Shown here piece by piece: positions 33,936 to 44,834 of a stretch of 64,000 nucleotides of DNA (positions within the stretch are counted from its first letter, which is position 1; each line of letters starts with the position of its first letter). The notes under the pieces were generated by a model. That model was not told the DNA's origin and ran no database searches. It saw nothing but the letters and a program-made list of their open reading frames with translations. Origin of the DNA: Notospermus geniculatus (lineage: Eukaryota > Nemertea > Pilidiophora > Heteronemertea > Lineidae); the NCBI GenBank assembly GCA_002633025.1, contig NMRB01000440.1:130266-194265 (forward strand). The letters run 5' to 3'. The position numbers and the translations under genes were made by a program.

Positions 33936-34735
33936 TTACCTAAAAAGTAGGTCAAAGTCACAGACACATCAAATGACCTTGAAAATGTCATGACCTAGAA
34001 AATTTATCGTGTTACATATCATTGGAAAGGGAATTTTCTCCCCTTTATGATGATACCAAATTTATGCAAATCGGGTCGTGGGTTAACGAATTATAGCCAA
34101 TTTTCTGTTTCAGTGTCACAAATTTATGCAAAAACGGCAAAATTTTCAAAATGCTCTAGATCCATGAAAAATGATCTGAACGAACTAAAATTTGGCATGT
34201 TGCGGTTTCTCAAGGATACCCACAAGTATGCCAAATTTGATCAAAGTCGGAGAGGAGCCGGAAAAAAATTGAGTGGTTTGGCATGGAATCACCCCCATGG
34301 AACACTAATTGTGCTGAAAATAGCTCAGTTATCGTCAGAAACGGAATTCAAAGCATCATGTTGGCTGGTTCATGTACCTCTTCACCACAAAAAAAGTTGA
34401 AGCTCGTGCCTATTACGCAAAGCCAAAATTCAGGCAGTGAGAGACATCTGGTGGCAACACAGGAAGTGTATCCCTCAGTAAGCTCATCGTTCGCAGTTCA
34501 ACATTTATGGTTGATTCCTTTATGGTTGAACTCTGCATTGTTACACGACCCTGTTCACTATTTTGACAAGCTATTGCACAGTACTTTAACAGGCGAGTTC
34601 AATGGTGAAGTTTATAATGCATGTCACCTTGCCTATTGGCTGTGTTTGTGGTCAAGCTGTTAGCAATAGACTAACCACAACTGACAAGGTTAGCCAAGTG
34701 CGATTTGCCTTAGGTATCTGGAAAGGACTATAGTG

Positions 34736-35245
34736 TGCAATGCGGAAATTAGATATCTATAGCAAATGCATGTACTATGGCCTGCAAGTCAACCTGCAAC
34801 CTCCATTTTTTACCAACTGTCTTCGCCTATCATTAGCCAACAGCACTGCCATAATGTTGTTACGTGCAAGAATGTCGTATTCACGTCCCGGTGGCGTTGA
34901 CAAGTATTGGAGGGAGTCCGGTGATGCCACCGTAAAGCTAGGCGCACATGTGCGACAAATCTCGATGTGGTAGGGGTGTTTTTAAAGCTAACTGACTTGA
35001 CGCTGGCGACTCGTCATTTATCCGGGTCAGTCGACTTTAAAAACACCCCTGCCGCATTGAAATTTGCCGCACATGTGCGCCTGGCTTTAGGCAAGGCGCA
35101 CATGGACGGCAAAACCCAATGCGTTAGGGGCGTTTTTAAAGTTTACTGACCCAAACTGTCGACTCGTCATTCAGCCGGGTCAGTCGATTCTATAAAACAC
35201 CCCTACCGCATTGAGTTTTGCCGCAAATGTGCGCCTGGCTTTAGG
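34736..35245. repeat. Two tandem palindromic units with GCGCACATG and AAACACCCCT words
   Basis: From about 34935 each unit has 'cgcacatgtgcg', 'aggggtgtttttaaag', a central 'ccgggtcagtcga', then the inverse 'aaaaacacccct' and 'cacatgtgcgcctggcttta'. Units are about 34935-35090 and 35095-35245. No gene is seen in 34736-34934. Confidence 0.65.
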
Positions 35246-35247
35246 CC

Positions 35248-35368
35248 GAGTTTTCATCAAGGCACACGCGACACGAATACGCAGGTGAACAATGGCTTTA
35301 CAAAGGATTCATCCCCATGAATCCACTTTTCGCCTGTTCGTGTCGCATGTGCCTTGATGTAAACTCGG
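35248..35368. mobile_element. Palindromic MITE of ~120 bp
   Basis: GCCGAGTTTTCATCAAGGCACACGCGACACGAA pairs with the right half, ending TTCGTGTCGCATGTGCCTTGATGTAAACTCGG. No coding potential. Confidence 0.75.
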
Positions 35369-35539
35369 CGCGAAGGGTTGACTCAACCCGAAGAGAGGAT
35401 CGCGATTCATGCGTTGTTCGTAGAAGTAAGTTCGGCGTTTGTGATAGGTGCAGATTAATGCGTCCTCAAAGACTATGAACATGATATTTATCTGTATTAG
35501 ATTGACATGTGCTGTGTGGTTTAACGTCCCATCTTTCAT

Positions 35540-36045
35540 TCTCTGAAATATTGACATCCATCGGCCACCTCCGATCAATTCAAATATTGACGTCGTTACA
35601 AAAAAAAGCATTGGTCCTTGATGATATTTAGGTCCATCATGGTCATTCTAAGAACTACGGTTGCTAATGTGGTCATCCACACGTTTGCAAATAAAATCGT
35701 CAATATTGTTGATAAATATATTACAACCCACCATACATGTAGATTCCTATTGAGTCGCCTCATCATAGTTTTCAGTGAAGAGAATTTCGTTCGGTTTTGT
35801 TCCACAGATACACTTTTCACGGGTGAATGGTCCTTTCCTTTTGACAGCATCACAGCGACCTGTTGTGTTCTTATTCTTATGTCATTTCAATGGAAAGCCC
35901 TGTATCTCATTTACAAAGCTCTCGTGACTTTAAGGATTGCGTCGACTATTCGCGGGCGACCTGTTGTTCACCATCAGTCCGACAAAAGATTCTCATTCTC
36001 TGAAATTTGACTTCCATCGGCCACCTCCGATCAATTCAAATATCC
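35540..36045. repeat. Direct repeats (~50 bp) bracketing ~400 bp
   Basis: 'CATCGGCCACCTCCGATCAA' and neighbours occur at about 35540-35590 and again at 35993-36042, in direct orientation. The interior holds a 130-codon frame without motif. It could be a segmental duplication or a very small LTR-like unit; I see no primer site. Confidence 0.45.
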
Positions 36046-36059
36046 AATGAAAATTTGGA

Positions 36060-36530
36060 GACGATCTAGTCTTTAGTGTAGATATTATTGAGCTTTGAGT
36101 GTTCATTTTTGCCACCTGGTGGCCAAGTCAAGAATCGGATTGGACACTAGAAATTCGGTGTCATATATCATATGACATGGGGGTATATACATGTATCAAG
36201 TTTCAGTTACATGTAGTTACCAAACGAGGCACCAAATGGCAAAATTTCGAAATTTGGCCTCTGTGACCTTGAAAAGTAGGTCAAATCAATCTCCGTCATG
36301 TATGTCATGTTTCCTCATTAGATGCGCCAATGATAAAAATTTGGAGACGATCCAGTCATTAGTTCAGGAGTTGCACTTTGTCTGTTTTCGGTTTTTGCCA
36401 CATGACCTACATGTAGGGTATATCGACTGTACCAAGTTTCAGGTCAGCGGTTACTAAAATGTGCCACCAAAAGGCAAAATTCGGAACTTTGACCTCTAGT
36501 GTGACCTTGAAAAGTAGGTCATACAAAGTT
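36060..36530. repeat. Dispersed repeat family A, tandem copies
   Basis: About one and a half units, each running 'gccacctggtggccaag', 'ggtgtcatatatcatatgac', 'accaagtttcaggtca', 'tgaccttgaaaagtaggtc', 'gataaaaatttggagacgat'. Same order as in the other copies. Confidence 0.75.
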
Positions 36531-36555
36531 AGTCGGATCTACTGGCATATTATAT

Positions 36556-37043
36556 AGGTTGAGCAGCGGCCCGACTCCCACTCCCACTTCGAGTTGATCT
36601 CGGAGTCGTTCTCGGAACTCGTGACGCCATACAGCAGGTTGCGCAGGACTATGTCGAAATGACGTTAACGAGCTTGGGTTGCCATGGTCACCATGGGTTT
36701 CAGCTAGCCTGTAAAGATACAGGCACATCATGCTTGATAATGCTATTTTCGGGCGAAAAGCAAGTGGGAAACATTTGCGACATCAATCCACTGGAGGGGG
36801 TAGCCACATAGAAACTCCGCTAGCGCTAGCGGAGCCCATCTGCCGATAGTGCTGCACATTTCTCCATGCATTTCAACACCGATAGGCTGTCGGGGCACTA
36901 GCGGTGTTTCTATGCGGCCGGCCCTGGTGTTTACGAGCGAGTCCACCGACACCGTTGGGAAACCCGTACACGAACTGATGACGTAAGACGCGAAAAAGGT
37001 ATCACCTCGTTGTGGGAGTGGGAGTCGGGCCACTGCGCAACCT
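36556..37043. mobile_element. Inverted-repeat element with AGGTTGMGCAG ends, 488 bp
   Basis: The left end AGGTTGAGCAGCGGCCCGAC continues ACTCCCACTCCCAC; the right end is the inverse, ending GTGGCGCAACCT-like. Arms are about 32 bp with only two mismatches. No transposase. Confidence 0.7.
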
Positions 37044-37568
37044 GTCTATTATAAGGATTCTTCTACCGACATTTAAGAATATCCATTTAAAATACACTTC
37101 AATGAAACCACAAACAGAATCGTTTTTTTACCACTTAATACGCAATAAGACCCTGATCAGGCCGGATCTTGGGTCAGTGCCCTCTCCGTCGTCTTTGTAC
37201 TGCAGTGTCGTGTGCATCGTATGGCAAGGCTGTACTACTTTTAATATCCTCGTGATGGGACGAGAATCAGTGTGCCAACTTAACAGGAAACAAGGGATAT
37301 GTCTTGGGCAGGAGGACGCCTGAGTTTCAATGGGAAGTCGGATGTTTCAGATTAGGGTAGGTAATTGTTCTTTTTTTGTGTGTATAAATAATCACTATTT
37401 TGGGGAACTGATTAAAAACAAGAGCGCAGCCACATTTTGTCGGGTCCTATCTTTAACTCAGATAATTTTTTGCTGGCCTCGTACTTTATGTATGAGAGTT
37501 GATATGCAGAAAAATCCCAATCGGTAACAAAACTGACCATTGTAGGTGACATGCCATATCAATTCCAC
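37044..37568. other. No recognisable feature
   Basis: No supported gene or repeat. Confidence 0.3.
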
Positions 37569-38088
37569 CAAAAATAGATATACAGGAAGTTCACAGTTTA
37601 TTGGTCTTTGGTGGAAATTTTCTAAGTCCAAAAAATAGGCCCACAAAGGGAGGCTTAGTATGAAAAGTATAAAAGTCAGATCACTTTCGTGGCAAGTTCT
37701 TTGCCAAGTGCAGTATGCATTGATTCTGGGAGGGATCAATTATACTGGTAATAGACCCCTACTGATCAATTTCACAAATGCGGACAGGGGTAATTCATGG
37801 TTGATCTTGATGACGTGGCATCAAAGAACCAAGTCACTCAGTCCAAACTACAAACTGTGATGCATTTGGGAACCATGAATTACCCCTGGCCGGCATTTGT
37901 GAAATTGATCAGTAGGGGACTACAATTGATCCCTCCCAAAATCAATCCATAGTGCACTTGACCGAGAACTTACCACAAAAGTGATATGACTTTTACACCG
38001 TTCATCCTTGGTCTCCCTTTGTGGGCCTAGTTTGTGGAATTTTTTCAGGGAAGACCAATAAACTGTGAACTTCCCGTATCTATTTTTG
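37569..38088. mobile_element. Fold-back element of ~520 bp
   Basis: The left arm from 'caaaaatagatatacaggaa' pairs with the right arm, ending 'cccgtatctatttttg'. Pairing continues inward through 'caataaactgtgaactt', 'gcccacaaagggag' and 'gatcaatttcacaaatgc', leaving a loop of about 60 bp. Confidence 0.7.
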
Positions 38089-38284
38089 AAGCTGTTGTAT
38101 CTCTCTTATCTAGTTTAGAGCCCACCGAACAGACATCTAGGGTAATATATCTGGAGAAAATAAGCTGGAGAAAATACAAAAACTAAGATTGCAACATTTT
38201 CTACACGAGCAAAGGGGGTAAATCTCTGAAACAAGAAGAACAAGATGACATTGTAAATGTCGTATGGTTCCCGATTAGGTACTT

Positions 38285-38445
38285 CTACATGAACATTGAT
38301 AGAGATGAAGATACATTAATAGAGATAGATTCATTCATAGAGATTAGGATACATTGATAGAGATCAGACGCATTGATAGAGATCAGGATACATTGATAGA
38401 GATCAGGATACATTGACAGAGATATGGATAAATTGACTGATAAAC
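38285..38445. repeat. 20-bp minisatellite
   Basis: About seven imperfect copies of a unit like GATACATTGATAGAGATCAG. The minus-strand frame through it is repetitive and not a gene. Confidence 0.75.
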
Positions 38446-38469
38446 AACGACGCTGAATCCTTGATCTCA

Positions 38470-39050
38470 TGCCAATAATTCATCTCATGGTTGACCTTGG
38501 CCTTGATATCTGATCATCAAGGTCACTGCATAATCAAAATGGGCAGCCTCAATAACTTGAGTATGGGTGATATCATGTCTCTTCCTCTACCACAGGAAGA
38601 GATACTTCAAATTATCAAGTTTGACCTTGACCTTGACCTCTGATCATCAAGGTCATTGCATAATCGAAGTCGGCATCCTCAATAACCAAAGTATGGGTGA
38701 TATCATGCCTCTATCTCTAACACAGGCAGAGATATTACAAATTATCAAGTTTGATATATCAAAATCTCATGATATCTCAATCACCCGGACACTGGAGGCT
38801 GAGAATTCTAACATGGTCCAGTCCTTGGATAAGTAGGCATGAACTAAGACTTGTTTCCTGTTGCTCAGTTGACAATATGGCAAGTTATCTCAAAATATCA
38901 AATTAGTGATATCGATATCGCCATAACCCCAACATCTCAGGTCAAAAGTAATCAGTCCATTTGATTCCTAGGGTATGAAAACCTAAGGGTAGAACCTATT
39001 TCCACTGCACTAGGTGTTAAAGGAGCCGAGTTATGGCATCATACTAAAAT
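38470..39050. repeat. Dispersed repeat family B, copy 2
   Basis: Inverse of 4600-5200 over most of its length, with two tandem subunits ('gtatgggtgatatcatg..ctct' twice). The GGGGCTATCCAG ends seen around copy 1 are not evident here. Confidence 0.7.
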
Positions 39051-40115
39051 TTGACAAAAGTTTGTTTGTTTGTGTGTTCGCGATTTTCTCCGAGACTAAT
39101 GAACGGATCGCCGCCAAACTTGGTATGCAAGTGCAGACTGGCCTGGGAAGTGTCCTTACGAAGCCCGAATTTTGATATCACTTATAGTTTTTGAGATATA
39201 AAGATATTAACGAAAATAACAATGCTGTTCAGGCCTTTTGACGTCATGACGTCACCGAGATTGCCGTCGCGTCATCCCTGACGTCGGCAACGTCATGTGC
39301 GGCGGAATGACGTCATTACGTCCCCAAGCGCTGACACATTTTGGTTCCCGAAGCCGCCGCTAGGGCTAGGAGGCTTCGGTACTGGCTGCCGTCTTTGCGG
39401 CAACAAGAGGCCCATGGGCCTTGCGCTCAGCTGACTATGACTTGGCAACTCAAGAGGTTGACAGGGGAAAAGTGAGACAAGCAGGAATATTTCACCTTTT
39501 AATGGCAAGCAAGCAAATATCGAAGATCTCAAGTTATGGAATGGAAGTTAGGTCAGTTCAAACCTACATTTCATTACCTTTAGTTTGATACCAAACATGA
39601 CTACCTTGGCTCAACTGGTCTTTAAGTAGGTCAGTAGGTCATGGAAATAGGTNGCTCCTGGGCTGAGTTATTGGGGTTTTCCATTTTACGGAAAATGCCC
39701 CCTGGAGGGCAGAATGTAGGTCAGATCGCAAAAATTTTTGGTCCTGTTTCGAGTCCTTCCTAGGGCCTACCTCTCCACCAACTTTCATGACCCTGGGCCT
39801 TGCGGTTGCGAAACGTGCCAGTTTAACGGACGACAGACACACACACAGACGGACGCCACTCAGTATACATATGACTAGCTCCGCTGACCTTTGGTCAGCT
39901 GAGCTAAAAACGTTGTCGCGGATCTATTTATAGATCATTATGTTGACATCACGGGGTTTTTTTAGAATGGAGATGCCCATAACCACGTGGATGCTGATGT
40001 CATCGAACATGCCGTATCACGCGGAATGGCAACACCGAGGAATTGTTGATGAGGATGTTTGCATCTGTTGCAGATCTATAACAAAAGCCCAAGATCATCG
40101 TCGTTTTATTAGACC
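39051..40115. other. Repeat-like non-coding sequence
   Basis: It begins with 'tttgtttgtttgtgtgttcg' and ends with 'ctccgctgacctttggtcag', words that look like repeat boundaries. The middle resembles family A only loosely. A single N lies at 39653. No gene. Confidence 0.35.
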
Positions 40116-40315
40116 GGTGTAACGTTTTTGAGCGTTCCCCATCTCCGAGTGTTCCCCATCATTTGTCCCCCTGCTATTGTCTGGCGGAATAAGCCGCGAC
40201 TCGACAATGGAGGACACACAGAGAAATGTGTCGATCTATCTGCCAGTGTTTCCAGAACAATAGGGGGAACACTGACACACGGAAACACTGAAAAACTTTA
40301 CACCTGGGTAGAATG
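40116..40315. mobile_element. MITE with GGTGTAACGTTTT ends, copy 1
   Basis: About 200 bp. Its inverse recurs at 61567-61748 and partly at 58600-58715. The ends are imperfect inverted repeats: GGTGTAACGTTTTTGAGCG and, inverted, GGTGTAAAGTTTTTCAGTG. Confidence 0.75.
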
Positions 40316-40639
40316 ACATTTTACGGAAAATTGGACTCCTAAAATGACGTCAGCAACAAATGGTAGCCAATACCGACGGAGTTCCTAGCCCAAGCGGCGG
40401 CTGCGGTAACCAAAATGGCGCTCACGTGAATTTAGCAGTTCCCCCATGCCCCCCACATTGTCATGAGATCGTATGCAAATTAATGTTAATGAGGGCCGTG
40501 CGTATCGCGCCACCAACAGATACACACACACACAGACACCATGACCAAAAACAATATGGTTCCCGGTCTTGATGATCGGGAACCATAAAAATCATCAGTT
40601 GCATATACAACACTGAAATATTTGTCCATCATTAAAATG

Positions 40640-42160
40640 AAGACCATGTGCTCACCCATTTGAACATAATACTGTAGTGTAATGACAGTGAGAGGTACAT
40701 GTCAGTTATGAGCAATCTGGGTCAAGTCATTCCCAAGTTGCAGGACTTCAGTGATTTTGGGGTTATGCCACCTGGTGGCCATATTGGATGTCCGATCTTG
40801 CCAAAACTTCACATGCACATAAAGGTCATCTAGAGGGAGCCACATAGCACATTTGAGCCCTCTGGATCAAGTCGTTCCTGAGTTATATCACATTTGATGA
40901 TTTCCGGGATACGCCACCTGGCGGCCATATATAATGGAAGATTATTCAGGCGGAAATTTGACGCACTCTCGGTCAAGCCATTCCTGAGTTTTAGCAGTTG
41001 GATGATTTTCAGGTTACGCCATCTGGCGGCCATATTGGATGTCCCAAACTCAGTTTTTTTAAGGTACCCATCTAATACACGTTTATACAAGATATGAAGA
41101 CTCTCGGTGAAATATTTAAGAACTGTGGCCGGTTCGTTACTTTTATCGAACTTTGACCTCTGTGACCTTGAAAAGTAGGTCAAATCAAAAACCCATTACA
41201 TACAGGAGAATCCAACTTACCTCGACGCGAGTCCAGGTCATAAAAATTTTGTAAGTTCTAAAAATATCGTAATATAGTAGGGGTAGCATAATGGTAGATT
41301 GAGCAGCTTAGGTATAATACACGCTGTTCCATTTACCATTATGCTACCCCTCTATATTACGGTATTATTAGAACTTAGAAATGTTTTATGACATGGACTC
41401 GCGTCGAGGTAAGTTGGATTCTCCCGTATGTTATGTATCCTAACTACATACACCTATGATAAAAATTTGGAGATGATCCAGTCATGAGTTCAGGAGTTAT
41501 TGCACTTTTTAGCTTCGCTGGGCTTTGCCAGCGAAGCTTGTAGTCTGCTGCGAGCTGGTGGTAGCAGACGACGCATCGATCCAAATGCAACTGCGGCCTC
41601 AAACCTAGGCTGGATAATGTCTACTACCACTGATTATCTTTATTTGATAGTAAAAGCCATATTTCTGGCTGAAAACCGCAGAAAAAATGGTCATAGCAGT
41701 CCTTAAATAGCAAAATAAACGTAGTTAGACCATCATTTTCGCTACTTCCGGTAAGAGGTACTGTCAGATTTGCTAATTTGCATAAGATTCTCGACAGGGA
41801 CATTTTACNATGCTAATGGCGCTCGAAGCTGGTCAAGTGGCCATAAGCACAAAAGTTTCGGCAAAATAATTGAGAGAATGCGTTTCGTAGGCCTACTAGT
41901 GTGTTATAGTATATTCTTGCCAACTACTTCATGTACTTGGACCATATTCAGTCACCCCCAGCGAAGCTCCCAGGCCGTCAGGCCTCTAGTTGTGTTTTTG
42001 GTTTTGGCCACCTGGAGGCCAAGCCAACTTGGTGTCATAGGTCATCTGACCTAGGGGTATATACCAAGGTTCAGATCAATAGCTCCAGCGGTTACGAAAC
42101 GTGCCCTGCTAACGGACGACGATGACGGACGCTGACCGACGACAAAAGCTCACGGGTAAG
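40640..42160. repeat. Dispersed repeat family A, several tandem units
   Basis: At least three units of roughly 150-330 bp: 'gccacctggtggccatat', 'gccacctggcggccatatat', 'gccatctggcggccatattg', then after the MITE 'gataaaaatttggagatgat' and 'ggccacctggaggccaagcc'. It is broken by the MITE at 41213-41426. Single N at 41809. The 41500-41706 frame is not a gene. Confidence 0.7.
41213..41426. mobile_element. Mariner-like MITE with TA duplication
   Basis: Ends CAGGAGAATCCAACTTACCT and its inverse ending AGGTAAGTTGGATTCTCCCG. TA lies outside both ends (41211-41212, 41427-41428). Arms of about 95 bp. It sits inside a family A unit whose two halves continue on either side. Confidence 0.82.
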
Positions 42161-42371
42161 CTAAAAATCTGGTCTTGTTAGTGCGAAATATCGATTTTCA
42201 GTGTAATAAACCCTGAAAATCGGTGTTCAGCATGAAGTAACAATCATCTTTGGAGCTCACGATGTAAGGTTAACATTACTTTTCCCAACATATGGTACTA
42301 CGTTTCCCACTAACATGCACACATTCACATTTGACATGACACTCAACGTTAGCAGATGTTCAATTTCATAG

Positions 42372-43218
42372 GGTATTCGAAAAACCTGGATGACTGGATT
42401 TACTGGACTGTGACACAGTGCTCACCGCCGCCTGAACTATACTGTAAAATCACTCACTTATTTTTACCTGGGACTTTTTTAGCATTTCTGACAAAGTGCA
42501 TGTTTCAACAGGGCAGAACTTAGCGATTTGGAAGATCAACAAAACATACTTTTTTCTTTACTCAATTTACAACGTTCTATAAACGCTTCCTGGTACAAAG
42601 ACTGCAGTTAGATTAGACTTCCGCATCTGGACCACCATGACCTCGTGTTATGACAACTGATAACTGTGAGTAGCCCACTTAAAGGGGCAAGGTTACATGG
42701 CTATTAGTAGTAACTTGTCTGTCATGTTGCAGTGATTCATATGGCTGATGACACGTTTGACGCCTTGGGACACTTCCGGCAAACAGCCATGCTGTATTAG
42801 GACTCATTGCTCGAAAGGGCTGAAAATTACAGCCATACCTTATCCGCGGTTTGGAATAGGGAGACAAGACCTATCCCTACAACTTTTCAAAAGTGACACA
42901 TAGTAAATTCTCAAGGACTTAGGAGCTATACGCCTAGTTCGGAAGCTATCCTTTGTTTCATGATCTACGCTGAATATCAACCTCGCTACACTTCTTGGTA
43001 GCTGGCGACACTACGGCGGTCCACTTCCGCCGTTGATCCATTCCACTTCTTAGAAATAACCAGTTGAATTTCACTGGATAATTTTGGCGGACATCGAGTC
43101 TTCGCGTCATCGCCGAGTCAAGTAGAACAAGCCGTAGTCAACTAGTTCAGGCGGTGGTGAGCAGTGAGTCGCAGTCCAATAAATCCAGTCATCCAGTCAT
43201 CCAGCTTTTTCGAATACC
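42372..43218. mobile_element. Mutator-like non-autonomous element, 847 bp, 11-bp target duplication
   Basis: Ends GGTATTCGAAAA...TTTTCGAATACC with long arms built from 'ACTGGATG/CATCCAGT' subrepeats, then a GGCGGCGGTGAGCA-type segment. The 11-bp word CAATTTCATAG lies immediately outside both ends (42361-42371 and 43219-43229), a perfect duplication. TSDs of 8-11 bp are typical of Mutator-like elements; assigning this family is inference from TSD length. The interior has no transposase. Ends match 9861-10770. Confidence 0.78.
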
Positions 43219-43345
43219 CAATTTCATAGCCAAGGATTTTTAGAGCGGTTTCAACAGATAAAGCTCATATTGTACCACCAATACCGTACGGAGAATACAT
43301 TACTACTATCATACCTTTGGTTACCCGGAAGGTTTCCTTATTGCA

Positions 43346-44236
43346 ATGTCAGATCGCAATATTGTGGTGTACAAATTTAACAAAACAAAACTCGAATATA
43401 AAATAGCGCGCAATATATGGATTTTCCAGGATGATGAAAGTGGACATGGAAAACTGCATTACATAAACTGTGTATATCATAATTTCGTTTTCCTCACCTC
43501 AACCTTAAAGCCGAAAATTTTAGTCCTCGATATCAGTACCGAGAAATTGGGCTCCATATTATGCCTCAGCGATAGGGAAAAAACATACATAAAAAAGGTC
43601 CTGGGGAATTTTGACAATTTTGTAAAGACAGGTGAGCTTCGTTTATGTATTTGGAATAAACTTGCATTTTTAAGTTTCTTAGATAAGAATGGAATTGGGG
43701 TGGTGACGATCATCTACGACGTGGCGGACTGGTTTGGACAAAAATGTTTACAAAACGGTGTGCGATTGTTGTACCAACACTGTGAAGGCACGAAGAGTTC
43801 TGACTACTTTCTATGTCTCCGGCCCTACCCGGCAGGGCTATTAACGGTAACGCTGCTTCAAAAGAGGGCAGCCAGAGTTTATTCAAAACGTCTTATTGCA
43901 AAATACCCTAATATGTATTTTCGTGCACAAGTTGACGGTCATCACGGTTCGCCTTTAAGATACATATCAACTAAAAACGGCTTAAAGAAACGATTGATAG
44001 GATTCTATTTTGATCTCGTAATCCGTGCCGAAAGCAACTACCTGTACTCAGGGGACACGGGGAGGTTCCTTGCGCAGTGTATTGTAGAGCCTCACAATTA
44101 TCGAAGCTATGGGGAATTTGGATTTGACGCAGCCGGCAATGTTTATAAAATTGGCCTGACGGAAGAACATGGTTCTTTAGTGCTGAAAGAAGTCTACGTC
44201 TATTTAATTGACAACTCCTGGCGACAAGCCTCATAA
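43346..44236 (+). CDS. Intronless 296-residue protein, propeller-like, unknown function
   Basis: ATG at 43346, stop at 44236, and an AATAAA at 44260, only 24 bases after the stop. The frame is also open upstream to about 43261, so the true start could be earlier. The protein has recurring beta-strand-like segments, for example 'GFLIAMSDRNIVVYKF', 'KILVLDIS', 'IGVVTIIYDVADWFG' and the C-terminal 'YGEFGFDAAGNVYKIGL' followed by 'LKEVYVYLID'. This spacing resembles blades of a kelch/NHL-type propeller. No signal peptide or membrane segment. The C-terminal segment resembles the end of 56472-57153. Absence of introns suggests a retrocopy, a viral gene or a single large exon. It begins about 130 bp after the Mutator-like element. 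Function unknown. Confidence 0.6.
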   Translation: MSDRNIVVYKFNKTKLEYKIARNIWIFQDDESGHGKLHYINCVYHNFVFLTSTLKPKILVLDISTEKLGSILCLSDREKTYIKKVLGNFDNFVKTGELRLCIWNKLAFLSFLDKNGIGVVTIIYDVADWFGQKCLQNGVRLLYQHCEGTKSSDYFLCLRPYPAGLLTVTLLQKRAARVYSKRLIAKYPNMYFRAQVDGHHGSPLRYISTKNGLKKRLIGFYFDLVIRAESNYLYSGDTGRFLAQCIVEPHNYRSYGEFGFDAAGNVYKIGLTEEHGSLVLKEVYVYLIDNSWRQAS

Positions 44237-44259
44237 TACTATTTTCTGAGAAAACTGAC

Positions 44260-44265
44260 AATAAA
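44260..44265 (+). terminator. Poly(A) signal of the 296-residue ORF
   Basis: AATAAA 24 bases after the stop codon, a very short 3' UTR. Confidence 0.6.
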
Positions 44266-44333
44266 ATGGAAGAAAACAGTCAGGAGGGTTAAATCATAAG
44301 CTATGTTCTCTATGAACCAGTTAAGGTCTCGGG

Positions 44334-44454
44334 CCACTTGTGCATTTCGCGCTGCGTGATGCGTCAAATCTTTTGTTTTTTTCCGCCGTTCTGCTTCCTA
44401 ACAAAAAAAATTGACGCATCACGCAGTGCAAAACGCACAAGTGGCCCGAGACCT
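44334..44454. mobile_element. Harbinger-like MITE with TTA duplication, 121 bp
   Basis: Ends AGGTCTCGGGCCACTTGTGC and its inverse. TTA outside both ends (44331-44333, 44455-44457). Arms of about 45 bp include a GATGCGTCAA/TTGACGCATC segment. A 3-bp TWA target fits PIF/Harbinger; assignment is inference. Confidence 0.78.
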
Positions 44455-44583
44455 TTAAGGTCGGCCTATATCCATTGCGTGGCGCTAAACTGCCCAGTTT
44501 AAACTCGTGATTTTCATTGATTACAAAAACATTTCTGGTACGGTACGTTACGTATGGAGCATCTAAGTGAACCTACACCTTAA

Positions 44584-44834
44584 AGGAGTTCGACGTCCAA
44601 GTTGTAAACAAACCAGTTTGTTTACAAACAGTGGTCGGCAAACTAGCTTTATTCCTTCGTGAAGGTGGCAGCACCAGTAGCGCCCCGTGATCGTTAGACT
44701 GGTGCCCGGTCCAATGCAACTCACTCACCATATTCACGTCAGTACCCATCACCGACAATAGGTGGCAGCACCACAGGCGTCGCGTGGATAGAGAACCAGT
44801 GAGTGAGTGTTTACAACTTGGACGTCTAGCTCCT
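44584..44834. mobile_element. MITE with TTAA duplication, 251 bp
   Basis: Ends AGGAGTTCGACGTCCAAGTT and its inverse, ending AACTTGGACGTCTAGCTCCT. TTAA outside both ends (44580-44583, 44835-44838), as for piggyBac or Kolobok elements. Inner 'GGTGGCAGCACCA' occurs twice. Confidence 0.75.

Larger units (their letters stand above)
32109..34294. mobile_element. 2.2-kb fold-back element, second GGGTCATTCC family member
   Basis: Ends are GGGTCATTCCATGCCAAGCC and its inverse ending GGCATGGAATCACCC. The arms are about 330 bp and include 'gatcaaatttggcatacttg' and 'aggtcatgacattttcaagg'. Its interior holds a three-unit tandem repeat (32528-32985) and a second palindrome (33481-33935) with a single N. 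No transposase. The flanking duplication is unclear (CAT at best). Confidence 0.7.
31800..34735. repeat. Outer inverted repeat enclosing a fold-back element
   Basis: 'TAGTCCTTTCCAGATACCTA' near 31809 is the inverse of 'TAGGTATCTGGAAAGGACTA' near 34711. 'aatcaaccataaaggttcaac' near 31859 is the inverse of 'gttcaacatttatggttgatt' near 34498. The GGGTCATTCC element lies between them. Confidence 0.55.

Noticed and set aside
36519-37033. Minus-strand frames near 36.5-37 kb
   Set aside because: They fall inside an inverted-repeat element and have no domain.
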